Shown here: positions 1 to 6,343 of the stretch, one piece after another
How the letters are laid out: every line of letters starts with the position of its first letter
Numbering within the stretch: the stretch's first letter is position 1
DNA from: CAXXOK01 sp035399245
GTDB taxonomy: Bacteria; Bacillota; Clostridia; Christensenellales; Aristaeellaceae
Direction: 5' to 3'
DNA length: 10,789 nucleotides
NCBI GenBank assembly: GCA_035399245.1
Contig: DAOPIR010000099.1
Location: 1-10,789, forward strand
Program-made: the position numbers and the translations under genes
Notes under the pieces: model-generated
The model's database searches: none
What the model was told of the DNA's origin: nothing
What the model saw: only the letters and a program-made list of their open reading frames with translations

Positions 1-221
1 CAAAGGTGAACGCCGACGGAACCGCCGAGAAGCTGCCCTACAGCCAGAGCAACGTGCTGTACTTTGCCTTAAACGGCGGCGGATTCGTATGCATCCGTCC
101 CAGCGGCACCGAGCCCAAGATCAAGCTCTATGTCAACGTCAACCACAAGGATAAAGCAACGGCCGACACCCTGCTTGCCGAAGTGGCCGACGGCGCGCGC
201 GCGCTGCTCAAGGCGGATTAA
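1..221 (+). CDS. Phosphoglucomutase/phosphomannomutase, C-terminal fragment
   Basis: This is the 3' end of an alpha-D-phosphohexomutase gene that begins upstream of the window; about 72 codons are present and the stop is TAA at 219-221. These enzymes interconvert hexose 1- and 6-phosphates in the cytoplasm through a phosphoserine intermediate and feed glycolysis and cell-wall or glycan precursors. The visible segment is the C-terminal phosphate-binding domain. It contains SNVLYFAL and then RPSGTEPKIKLYV, the conserved loop that grips the substrate phosphate. The SNVL...G.F.C.RPSGTEPKIK pattern is closest to the ~570-residue Firmicute phosphoglucomutase/phosphomannomutase (PgcA-like) type. The GTG at position 6 is an internal codon, because the reading frame is open to the window edge. 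The catalytic serine and metal-binding loop lie outside the window, so substrate preference cannot be read here. No clear terminator follows. Confidence 0.9.
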   Translation, partial: KVNADGTAEKLPYSQSNVLYFALNGGGFVCIRPSGTEPKIKLYVNVNHKDKATADTLLAEVADGARALLKAD

Positions 222-275
222 CCCGGCCGCAGACGTTCTATAACATCATCAAAATTGTAAAAATCTGTGTTTTGT

Positions 276-304
276 TTGCTTTCAGCCGGCAGCCATGTTA
301 CGAT
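276..304 (+). promoter_or_regulatory. Putative extended -10 promoter of the first secreted-protein gene
   Basis: An extended -10 element, TG-T-TACGAT, lies at 296-304. The best -35 at 17-bp spacing is weak (TTGCTT, 276-281). The same TACGAT box with an upstream TG occurs before the second paralogue at 1216-1224. The start codon follows 67 nt after the -10 box. The rest of the 150-bp gap (222-371) shows no gene. Confidence 0.35.
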
Positions 305-371
305 TGCGGCATACAAACAGTGTAGGCATTGCCGCACCGGCACGGCTTTCACGTTATGGAGGGAATAGAGA

Positions 372-1106
372 ATGTACAAAAAACTTACTGCCGTCATTTT
401 GGCGCTGACCCTGCTGATAACCGGTCTTGCCGCGGCAAGCGCGATCGGCGAGATTGCCGATCTTACCGCCACGGCGATCGATTCGACATCCGTCGGCGTT
501 TCCTGGACGGCAGCCGGTTCGGACGAGCCGCTGTATACCGTAGTCTGCCAGACGCAGGGTACCGACCGCTCCACCCAGCGGCGTACCTATCATCCTTACT
601 GCACCATTAACTACTTAAGCCCGGGTACATCCTACCTGATCACCGTCTCCACCAAGGACGGCAGCGTGGCCTCAACCACCATCACGATGCCCACCCCCGC
701 CAGCTATACCGATTTCAACTACCGGCTGCTGGAGGTCGGCGTGTACGAATCCACCCAGTATGAGGATGACTATTACGCCATTACAGCCATCAACGGCGCA
801 ACGCTTGCCGATGCCCTGGATGTGGATGATTTCAGCTTCCTGTTCCGCTTCAAGCTTTCGGCCACCTCGCAGAACAAGTATCTGGACTTCGAGCTTACGC
901 TCACCATCCCCAATGGCGATGTGTACACCATTTCCGATGTGCTGTGGTACGCCATGAGCCGCACCACCGTTACGGAGTACTACGCCTTTGATTCCGCGCT
1001 CAAGCGTATTTACAGCGACTACGGCGCGTTCCCCGCCGGCGAGTATACCCTTACCGCGTATATCGACAACGGTTTTGCCGCGGAGACCACCTTTACCATG
1101 GAATAA
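372..1106 (+). CDS. Secreted Ig/FN3-like protein, paralogue 1 of 3
   Basis: This is a 244-residue exported protein of unknown function. Residues 1-24 form a signal peptide: basic MYKK, then a hydrophobic stretch, then ASA before the predicted cut at Ile25. No lipobox cysteine, later membrane segment or sortase motif is seen, so release to the outside is likely. Residues ~27-108 look like an Ig/FN3-type beta-sandwich: L-T-A...DSTSVGVSW, then YLSPGTSYLITVS, then a T-rich strand. Residues ~113-244 are a second conserved region with Asp/Tyr-rich turns, IPNGDVY, DVLWY, DYGAFPAGEYTL and a final TFTME. The two downstream genes share this whole plan. GGAGGG at 358-363 lies 8 nt before ATG 372 and fixes the start. 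The gene has its own putative promoter and a strong terminator. A role in binding a surface polymer or another protein is conceivable, but no catalytic motif is visible. Confidence 0.85.
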   Translation: MYKKLTAVILALTLLITGLAAASAIGEIADLTATAIDSTSVGVSWTAAGSDEPLYTVVCQTQGTDRSTQRRTYHPYCTINYLSPGTSYLITVSTKDGSVASTTITMPTPASYTDFNYRLLEVGVYESTQYEDDYYAITAINGATLADALDVDDFSFLFRFKLSATSQNKYLDFELTLTIPNGDVYTISDVLWYAMSRTTVTEYYAFDSALKRIYSDYGAFPAGEYTLTAYIDNGFAAETTFTME

Positions 1107-1120
1107 AACAACCGCAATCA

Positions 1121-1168
1121 AAGCGGGGCCGGCACAGTTTGACAGCTGCGACGGCCCCGCTTCTTTTG
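1121..1168 (+). terminator. Intrinsic terminator after paralogue 1
   Basis: An 11-bp perfect stem, AAGCGGGGCCG (1121-1131) with CGGCCCCGCTT (1152-1162), encloses a 20-nt loop. It runs into TTCTTTTGTC. It begins 15 nt after the stop codon of the first secreted-protein gene and separates that gene from the next two. Confidence 0.85.
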
Positions 1169-1194
1169 TCTGTTGTAACAATTCCGGCAATCGT

Positions 1195-1224
1195 TTGATT
1201 TTCGCTTCGCAATCGTGATACGAT
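1195..1224 (+). promoter_or_regulatory. Putative extended -10 promoter of the paralogue 2-3 unit
   Basis: TTGATT (1195-1200) and TACGAT (1219-1224) are separated by 18 bp, with TG at 1216-1217 giving an extended -10. It lies just after the upstream terminator and 66 nt before the start codon of the second paralogue. In the leader, AAGGC-GTAA-GCCTT (1242-1255) can form a small hairpin with a GNRA tetraloop. The resemblance to the promoter at 276-304 suggests the promoter was duplicated with the gene. Confidence 0.5.
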
Positions 1225-1289
1225 CAAGCCGGCAAACAATGAAGGCGTAAGCCTTACCGCTATAAACCACTCTGTATACGGAGGTTACT

Positions 1290-2021
1290 ATGATGAAAGC
1301 AAAAGCTGCGGCGTTCGGCCTGCTGGTCCTTGTGCTGGTGCTGAGCCTGGCGCTGGCAAGCGCGGACGGGCTGGTGGTCTATCTGTCGGGCGAGTCGCTG
1401 GACGCGACTTCCATCGCCATCAACTGGCTGTGCACCGATAAGGAGGATCCCGCGTTTACGGTGTCCTCGCATGTGGCGGGCGTGGACCGCACTTCGCAAT
1501 GGCTCACCTATCGCAACTATTACGTGATCAACCACGTGCTCCCGGGCACCACGTACGTTATTTCCGTTTCATCGTCCACCACGCAGACCGTAACCGTGAC
1601 CACGCCGGAGGCGGACGACTACGGCGAGTTTAATTACCAGCTGCTGGATACCGGCCTGTACAAGACCTACGCCGGCGAGGAGGATTACACCGCGCTGACC
1701 GCGTTAAACAGCAAAACGCTGCCCGGCGAGATCTACGATTATGATTTCAATTTCATGTTCCGGTTCAGCCTGACGGCGTCCAACAAGCAAAAAGCGCTGC
1801 CCTTTGAGCTGATGCTGGAGCTGCCAAACGGCGATGTGTACGCCCTGTCGGACATCCTGTGGTACGGCGTGCGCAGCGAAACCTATACCCAGTACTATTC
1901 GTTTAACGATCTGCTGGCCCAGGTGATGGCCGATTATGACGGCTTTCCCACCGGCGACTATACGCTGTATGCCTATTTTGACGATGATTTTGCCGCTGGC
2001 TATACTTTTTTGATGGAGTAG
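1290..2021 (+). CDS. Secreted Ig/FN3-like protein, paralogue 2 of 3
   Basis: This is a 243-residue exported protein, paralogous to its neighbours over its full length; by eye about half of the last ~70 residues match paralogue 1. The signal peptide is MMKAKAAA followed by a Leu/Val-rich core, with cleavage likely after ASA (residue 25) and a mature start of DGL. The N-terminal half keeps the FN3-like marks (DATSIAINW, GVDRTSQ, VLPGTTYVISVS). The C-terminal half has LPNGDVYALSDILWYG, DYDGFPTGDYTL and a final TFLME. GGAGG at 1280-1284 is 5 nt from ATG 1290 and 8 nt from a second in-frame ATG at 1293, so translation may start one codon later. It is the first gene of a two-gene unit, with paralogue 3 starting 25 nt after its stop. 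Function is unknown; the mature protein is acidic and tyrosine-rich, and no enzyme motif was found. Confidence 0.85.
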   Translation: MMKAKAAAFGLLVLVLVLSLALASADGLVVYLSGESLDATSIAINWLCTDKEDPAFTVSSHVAGVDRTSQWLTYRNYYVINHVLPGTTYVISVSSSTTQTVTVTTPEADDYGEFNYQLLDTGLYKTYAGEEDYTALTALNSKTLPGEIYDYDFNFMFRFSLTASNKQKALPFELMLELPNGDVYALSDILWYGVRSETYTQYYSFNDLLAQVMADYDGFPTGDYTLYAYFDDDFAAGYTFLME

Positions 2022-2046
2022 CGGCTGTAAATAAGGAGGATTCTAT

Positions 2047-2811
2047 ATGGCAAGAAAACGGGGACTGTTCTTTTTGGGTCTCCTGCTGGCACTGCTGGTA
2101 TTTTTCGCAGTGTCCGCAAGCGCGGACGGGCTGATCAGCGGGCTGAACGTTTATGAGATTCGGGCCGCGTCCGCCGTCGCCGCGTGGAACTGCACCGTAA
2201 AGGACGAACAGGAGTACACGATCGCCTATCATGTGGAGGGCATTGACCGCGATACCGTGCGCGTGACCACCAATACCGACTACCGGCTGAAGTACCTGTG
2301 CCCGGCCACCACGTATGTGCTCACGGTTTCAACCGTGAACGGCGGCTCGTCCACCATCACATTTACCACGCCGTACGCGGTGGAGTACAGCCGATACGGC
2401 TTTCTGCCGCTGAAAACCGGCCTGTGCCGCACCACTGCCGGCAAGAAGGACTATGCCGGTATCAGCTCCCTGAGCAGCGGCACCCTGCCCGGCGAGGTGT
2501 ACGACTACGATTTCTACTTCATGTTCCAGTTCACGCTGGCCGAATCGGACGGCGACAAGCAGCTGCCCTGCGTACTGCTGCTCACGCTCCCAAACGGCGA
2601 CATCTATGCGATGGACGCGGAATACTGGTATAGCAAGGACAGCGCGACGATTACCGAGTACCTCTGCATGACCGATACGCTGAAAACCGTAATGGCCGAT
2701 TACGACGGCTTCCCCACCGGCGACTACACGCTGACCCTTTACATCAAGGGCGAATACGCCGCGGAAATGACGGTTGCGATGAAGGGGACGGAGGAGACGA
2801 ATGGGGAATGA
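2047..2811 (+). CDS. Secreted Ig/FN3-like protein, paralogue 3 of 3, with altered C-terminus
   Basis: This is a 254-residue exported protein. The signal peptide MARKRGLFFL...AVSASA ends after residue 26, and the mature protein starts DGL like paralogue 2. Family marks are SAVAAWNC, GIDRDT, PATTYVLTVS, LPNGDIYAMD, EYWY and DYDGFPTGDYTL. AAGGAGGA at 2033-2040 sits 6 nt before the ATG, so the start is secure. The family sequence ends near residue 246 (AAEMTVAMK), where the paralogues end in TFTME or TFLME. The last eight residues, GTEETNGE, and the stop codon are encoded by the left arm of a palindromic repeat. The repeat has therefore probably replaced the original stop codon with only a small change to the protein. 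It is probably co-transcribed with paralogue 2. Function is unknown. Confidence 0.85.
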   Translation: MARKRGLFFLGLLLALLVFFAVSASADGLISGLNVYEIRAASAVAAWNCTVKDEQEYTIAYHVEGIDRDTVRVTTNTDYRLKYLCPATTYVLTVSTVNGGSSTITFTTPYAVEYSRYGFLPLKTGLCRTTAGKKDYAGISSLSSGTLPGEVYDYDFYFMFQFTLAESDGDKQLPCVLLLTLPNGDIYAMDAEYWYSKDSATITEYLCMTDTLKTVMADYDGFPTGDYTLTLYIKGEYAAEMTVAMKGTEETNGE

Positions 2812-2927
2812 GGGACGAAAAACGAAGAAGGAATGAGGAATGGCAGTGCGGTTGCTAACGCAACCGCACCGCCATTCCTCATTCCTAATTTCTCATTCCT
2901 CATTCGTTTTCCCCGTCCTCGTCCCCC
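2784..2927. repeat. Palindromic intergenic element (MITE/REP-like)
   Basis: This is a nested imperfect palindrome of about 144 bp. The core is a 25-bp stem (2831-2855 with 2860-2884, one mismatch) around the loop TAAC. An outer stem pairs 2797-2812 with 2892-2907 (15 of 16). The tips are GGGGACGGAGGA and its near-complement at 2912-2927. The arms repeat the octamer-like motif GAATGAGG/CCTCATTC. It carries no transposase, so if mobile it would depend on an enzyme encoded elsewhere. Its left arm overlaps the 3' end of the third secreted-protein gene. No clear target-site duplication is seen. The exact ends are a judgement; copy number in the genome cannot be seen from this window. Confidence 0.7.
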
Positions 2928-2940
2928 GTTCTCCGCACAC

Positions 2941-2972
2941 AAAAAAGCCGCCTCTGCTGAGGCGGCTTTTTT
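2941..2972. terminator. Bidirectional intrinsic terminator
   Basis: GCCGCCTC (2947-2954) pairs with GAGGCGGC (2959-2966) around TGCT. The stem is flanked by six A on the left and six T on the right, so it works on either strand. It serves both the plus-strand secreted-protein genes and the minus-strand peptidase operon, whose last stop is 11 nt away. Confidence 0.92.
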
Positions 2973-2982
2973 GCGTAGCTTC

Positions 2983-3966
2983 CTATGCCTTTACGTATTC
3001 GACGAGCAGCTTCACCGCGCCGTCCACGTCGCGCAGGTCGATCACCTCGCAGGCCGAGTGCACATAGCGGCACGGGATGGACAGCGTGCCCACCGGCATG
3101 CCGCCGCGGCTTAGCTGCATGGCGCCGGCATCGGTACCGCCGTAGGGCAGCACCTCACGCTGGTAGTCCACGCCCGCGGCCTTGGCGGCGGCGATCATCC
3201 GCTTGACCACATCGGGATGGGAAATGCTGGCCGCGTCCTTGATCTTGATGGCGGGGCCCTCGCCCAGCTTGACGCAGTTGATCTTCATTTCAGGCATATC
3301 ACTGGCAATGGTCACGTCCAGCGCGATGCCTTCGTCCGGCTGCACACTGTAGGCCGATACCGCCGCGCCGCGGCAGCCCAGCTCCTCCTGCGTGGTAAAC
3401 ACGGCCACGAGGCTCTGGTGCTTTTGGGGCAGGCTGCGCAGCAGCTGCACCAGCAGCGCGCAGGCCGAGCGGTCGTCCATCGCGGGGGACGACATGCGGT
3501 GCGGGCCGACGTCAAATGCCGCCTCGGCATACACCGCCACATCGCCGATATCGATCATCGACAGGGCCTCGGCTTCGTCCTTGGCGCCGATATCGATGTA
3601 CAGGGTGGAAAGCTTGCTTTTCTCGTTTTCCTTGAGCACCTGCTCATAGAGAACGCCTTCCACGCCGTTTTGAAACTTGACGCGGCGGGCGCGGCTGTGG
3701 TTAACGCTGATGCCGCCGACATTGCTCACGCGCAGGAAGCCCTCCTTTTCCACATGCGTCACGATCAGGCCGATGTGGTCCATGTGCGCTGCCAGCATAA
3801 TGCGCTTGTCGCCGGTACCCTTCACTTCGCAGATCAGGTTGCCCAGCGCGTCGCGGCGGATGCTGTCCACCTTGTCCTTCACCAGCGATTCAATCACGTC
3901 GGCTACGGCGGTTTCCGATCCGCTGGGGCCGTAAACGGCCGTCAGCTGCTGTATCAATTCTTTCAT
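2983..3966 (-). CDS. M42 family metallo-aminopeptidase, third gene of operon
   Basis: This is a 327-residue cytoplasmic dinuclear-metal peptidase of the M42 (TET/FrvX/glutamyl aminopeptidase) family, which trims N-terminal residues from short peptides. The catalytic set is visible: AAHMDHIG gives His61 and Asp63, AMDDRS gives bridging Asp164, TTQEELG gives general base Glu193 and ligand Glu194, ALDVT gives Asp217, and YVHS gives His303. The PDZ-like insert of the family lies at about residues 70-155. Length is normal for the family, and there is no signal peptide. The start is ATG 3966, 7 nt after the preceding gene; the ribosome site AAAGGATGA overlaps that gene's stop, suggesting translational coupling. 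A terminator follows 11 nt downstream. Exact peptide specificity cannot be read from sequence, and cellulase annotations often attached to this family are unlikely. Confidence 0.93.
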   Translation of the reverse strand: MKELIQQLTAVYGPSGSETAVADVIESLVKDKVDSIRRDALGNLICEVKGTGDKRIMLAAHMDHIGLIVTHVEKEGFLRVSNVGGISVNHSRARRVKFQNGVEGVLYEQVLKENEKSKLSTLYIDIGAKDEAEALSMIDIGDVAVYAEAAFDVGPHRMSSPAMDDRSACALLVQLLRSLPQKHQSLVAVFTTQEELGCRGAAVSAYSVQPDEGIALDVTIASDMPEMKINCVKLGEGPAIKIKDAASISHPDVVKRMIAAAKAAGVDYQREVLPYGGTDAGAMQLSRGGMPVGTLSIPCRYVHSACEVIDLRDVDGAVKLLVEYVKA

Positions 3967-3973
3967 ATGCTAA

Positions 3974-5002
3974 TCATCCTTTCATCAGGTGGCGTAAGGT
4001 CGCTTGGGCAAGGCGGTACTGGGCGTCCACGTCCCGCAGGCAGCACACGGAGGCCGGACTGTGGATATTGCGGCAGGGCACGGAAAACACGACGGTTTTC
4101 GCGCCCGCGCCCGCGCGCTGGATTGCCCCGGCATCGTTGCCGCCGGAGATATATTTTTTCACTTGGTGGGGGATGTTTTCCTCCTTGGCCATGGCAAGCA
4201 CGGTTTTAAACAGCCCACGGTCGGCCATGGAGGACCGGTCCATAAACGAGATGCTCGGGCCCTTGTCCGGAATGCAGACCTTGAACGCGTCGTCCACGTC
4301 GCCCAGATCATTGGCGCCGGTGGTTTCCAGCACGATGCCGATATCCGGCTGCACGCGGTAGCCCGCGGCAAACGCGCCGCGCAGGCCCACTTCCTCCTGT
4401 GAGGTAAACGCAAAGGTCAGCTCGCCGTCGTAGGGTGTGTCCAAGAGCCGCAGCAGATTGTACACGCCCACGCGGTCATCCAGCGCCTTGGCGCACACAT
4501 AGCCGTCGCCAAACGGCGTATAGGGAATATCAAACGTTACCGGCGTGCCCAGCGGAGCCTTGTCCTCGGCTTCGGCCTTGTCCTTGGCGCCGATGTCGAT
4601 GGTCAGGTTTTCCATTTTGGGCGCGGCCTTTTCATCCTCCGCCGTCTGCAGGTGGATGGGCGTTTCGCCGATCACGCCGGCAATCGCGGCCTCGCCGTAG
4701 CCCACCTTTACGCGCTTGGATACCAGCACGCGCGCATCGATGCCGCCGCTTGCGCGGAAGTGCAGCAGACCCTCGTCGGTTGCCGAGATCACCAGCAGGC
4801 CGACCTCGTCCATATGCGCGGCCAGCATCACGCGCGGCAGGGCGGGATTTTTCGCCTTGCGCACGGCGATCACGCTGCCCGTACCGTCAAACGATACGGC
4901 GTCGCTGCCGAGCTTTTCTATGCAGATGTCCTTGACGGCTTTGCGCACAAATTCCTCGCGTCCGCTCAGGCCCTGCATTTCACAAAGGGTTTTCAGCTCC
5001 AT
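3974..5002 (-). CDS. M42 family metallo-aminopeptidase, second gene of operon
   Basis: This is a 342-residue M42 peptidase, paralogous to both neighbours. Active-site residues are His63 and Asp65 (AAHMDEVG), Asp175 (ALDDRVG), Glu203/Glu204 (SQEEVG) and His314 (RNIHS). The site-specific metal ligand is Glu226 (IVLETT), where the two paralogues have Asp; both residues occur at this site in the family. I chose ATG 5002 because MELKTLCEMQGLSG aligns with the N-termini of the paralogues; it overlaps the upstream stop by 10 nt (ATGGAGCTGA). An in-frame GTG at 5017 would add five residues but abuts the GAGGAAGG element with no room to act as a start. The purine-rich stretch at 5013-5025 is the likely ribosome site. 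It probably makes a dodecameric TET particle, alone or with its paralogues. Confidence 0.92.
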   Translation of the reverse strand: MELKTLCEMQGLSGREEFVRKAVKDICIEKLGSDAVSFDGTGSVIAVRKAKNPALPRVMLAAHMDEVGLLVISATDEGLLHFRASGGIDARVLVSKRVKVGYGEAAIAGVIGETPIHLQTAEDEKAAPKMENLTIDIGAKDKAEAEDKAPLGTPVTFDIPYTPFGDGYVCAKALDDRVGVYNLLRLLDTPYDGELTFAFTSQEEVGLRGAFAAGYRVQPDIGIVLETTGANDLGDVDDAFKVCIPDKGPSISFMDRSSMADRGLFKTVLAMAKEENIPHQVKKYISGGNDAGAIQRAGAGAKTVVFSVPCRNIHSPASVCCLRDVDAQYRLAQATLRHLMKG

Positions 5003-6051
5003 AAGTCCGTATCCCACCCTTCCTCAATCTCCGCGCAAAACGCCGCCGCCAGACGGCCGCATTCGGAGATGGTGTTCAAGTCCACCACTTCCACGGTGGT
5101 GTGCATGTAGCTAAGCGGCAGCCCCACCAGCACGCAGGGCACGCCGTCGCGCGCTACCTGCACGTCGTCGGTATCGGTGCCCGTGCCGCGCGGGTTGAGC
5201 TCCAGGTTATAGCTGATGTTGCTTTTCTTGGCTACGTCCTTAAGCGTATCCAGCAGCTTGCGCTGGATGAACGGCCCGCACGCCGGCGCGGGCGCGGTAA
5301 GCGGCACCGTGGTATCGGGACGCGCGCCGGGATAGGCGGCAAACGTCACGTCCAGCACAAAGCCGATATCCGGATCAATGGTGTACGCGCCTACGCGCGC
5401 GCCGTTGCCGCCGACCTCCTCCTGCACGGAGCAGCAGTACACGACCTCCGCCGCGTGGCTGATCTTGTGCAGGCGCTCGGCCGCGTTGAGCATTACGGCG
5501 ATGCAGCTGCGGTCGTCCATGGTTTTGCTGGCGGCGCGGCCGTTGAGCAGCTCCACGGTCTCGCCGTGCAGGGTTACCATGTCGCCGATGTTCACCTTTG
5601 CTTTTACGGCCTCGGGGCTCATGCCCAGATCCACATACAGGTCCTTGAACTTCACGCTCTGCTTTTGCTCCTCGCCGTCGAGCAGGTGCGGCGCTTTGGC
5701 CCCGACCACGCCGAACAGCGGGCCCGATTCCGTGTGCACGGTCACGGTTGACGCGGGCAGGATGTGCGAGCTGACCCCGCCCATCATGTTCACGCGCAGC
5801 GCGCCGTCGTCCAGAATATCGGTTACCAGCAGCGCGATCTCGTCCATATGCGCGCACAGCATGATTTTGGGCGCTTTGCCCGCCGATTTTACCGTGGGTT
5901 TTTGCACCGCGACCACATTTGCCATCGCGTCGGTATGCACTTCGTCACAGTACGGCGCAAACTGCTCCTGCAGCCACTTTGCCAGCGCCTGCTCGTACCC
6001 CACGGGCCCGAAACGCTGCGTACTTTCCCGCAAAAAGGAAAGGATGTCCAT
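4993..6051 (-). CDS. M42 family metallo-aminopeptidase, first gene of operon
   Basis: This is a 352-residue M42 peptidase and the promoter-proximal gene of the trio. Active-site residues are His68 and Asp70 (CAHMDEIA), Asp179 (TMDDRS), Glu211/Glu212 (VQEEVG), Asp234 (VLDVT) and His317 (SYMHTTVE). It differs from its paralogues in two visible places: Ala replaces the usual Gly after HMDEI, and the loop that is GGTDAGAM or GGNDAGAI in the others is GTGTDTDDVQVA here, with no exact glycine match. ATG 6051 is preceded by AAAGGGG about 7 nt away. Its end overlaps the next start by 10 nt. The protein is cytoplasmic and likely cleaves peptides taken up or released by proteases. The divergence of all three proteins suggests split specificities rather than simple dosage. 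Confidence 0.93.
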   Translation of the reverse strand: MDILSFLRESTQRFGPVGYEQALAKWLQEQFAPYCDEVHTDAMANVVAVQKPTVKSAGKAPKIMLCAHMDEIALLVTDILDDGALRVNMMGGVSSHILPASTVTVHTESGPLFGVVGAKAPHLLDGEEQKQSVKFKDLYVDLGMSPEAVKAKVNIGDMVTLHGETVELLNGRAASKTMDDRSCIAVMLNAAERLHKISHAAEVVYCCSVQEEVGGNGARVGAYTIDPDIGFVLDVTFAAYPGARPDTTVPLTAPAPACGPFIQRKLLDTLKDVAKKSNISYNLELNPRGTGTDTDDVQVARDGVPCVLVGLPLSYMHTTVEVVDLNTISECGRLAAAFCAEIEEGWDTDLWS

Positions 6052-6070
6052 AGAATGTCCCCTTTCTCTT

Positions 6071-6145
6071 GAGGGCTTCCGCCCTCAATCTCCTGGCAAG
6101 GGCCTAAAGCCCTTGCCCCGTTCATTGGCCGCTTTGCGCGGCCAA
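6071..6145 (-). other. Three consecutive hairpins in the M42 operon leader
   Basis: Three perfect inverted repeats lie side by side upstream of the first M42 gene: 6-bp GAGGGC/GCCCTC (6071-6086, GNRA-type GGAA loop on the minus strand), 9-bp GGCAAGGGC/GCCCTTGCC (6095-6117) and 8-bp TTGGCCGC/GCGGCCAA (6125-6145). None is followed by a T-run on the minus strand, so they are not ordinary terminators. They lie in the transcribed leader if the promoter at 6231-6260 is right. They may be a dispersed intergenic repeat or an mRNA-stabilising 5' structure. No riboswitch class is recognised. Confidence 0.55.
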
Positions 6146-6230
6146 GCGTTAATTATATAATGATTGCGTTGCGCAAATTCGGCTTTATTTCCCTGGGGAA
6201 ATGATGATTTACGCGCTTGTGCGATGGCGA

Positions 6231-6260
6231 ATTATATTCCTGTCGGATCGGGTTTGTAAA
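6231..6260 (-). promoter_or_regulatory. Promoter of the M42 peptidase operon
   Basis: On the minus strand, TTTACA (6260-6255) and consensus TATAAT (6236-6231) are separated by 18 bp. Transcription would begin near 6224 and give a leader of about 170 nt. A second TATAAT on the same strand (6157-6152) has no convincing -35 at the right distance. The 292-bp gap between metH and the peptidase operon holds this promoter, the hairpins at 6071-6145 and a weak hairpin at 6306-6327; I see no gene in it. Confidence 0.6.
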
Positions 6261-6305
6261 GCCGCGGTAGCAGCAGCGCTACGTCAAGGCTTTTTCAGAC
6301 CTTAT

Positions 6306-6327
6306 CCGGCGGAAATAGGATCGCCGG
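6306..6327 (-). other. Weak hairpin downstream of metH
   Basis: CCGGCG (6306-6311) and CGCCGG (6322-6327) form a 6-bp stem with a 10-nt loop, 17 nt past the metH stop. No T-run follows on the minus strand, so it is at best a Rho-independent-like pause or an RNA 3'-end barrier. The met operon therefore has no clear intrinsic terminator before the M42 genes. Confidence 0.3.
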
Positions 6328-6343
6328 CGTACAGGGGATTGAA

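Noticed and set aside
2831..2884. The 25-bp stem as a terminator of the secreted-protein unit
   Set aside because: No T-run follows on either strand; the true terminator is at 2941-2972. It is better explained as the core of a palindromic element.
2833..3114. Plus-strand ORF starting in the palindromic element
   Set aside because: It reads through the repeat, the terminator and the antisense of an M42 gene, with no ribosome site.
3217..4209. Long plus-strand ORFs across the peptidase and met regions (for example 3217-4209, 7343-8473, 9514-10716)
   Set aside because: They are antisense shadows of well-supported minus-strand genes, rich in Arg/His/Ala as expected from GC-rich complementary frames, with no family resemblance.
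5003..5017. GTG start at 5017 for the second M42 gene
   Set aside because: The putative ribosome site would touch the GTG with no spacing, and paralogue alignment supports ATG 5002.
6152..6161. Overlapping TATAAT boxes on both strands
   Set aside because: No -35 element at proper spacing on either strand; the nearby 6231-6260 promoter is better for the peptidase operon, and no plus-strand gene follows.
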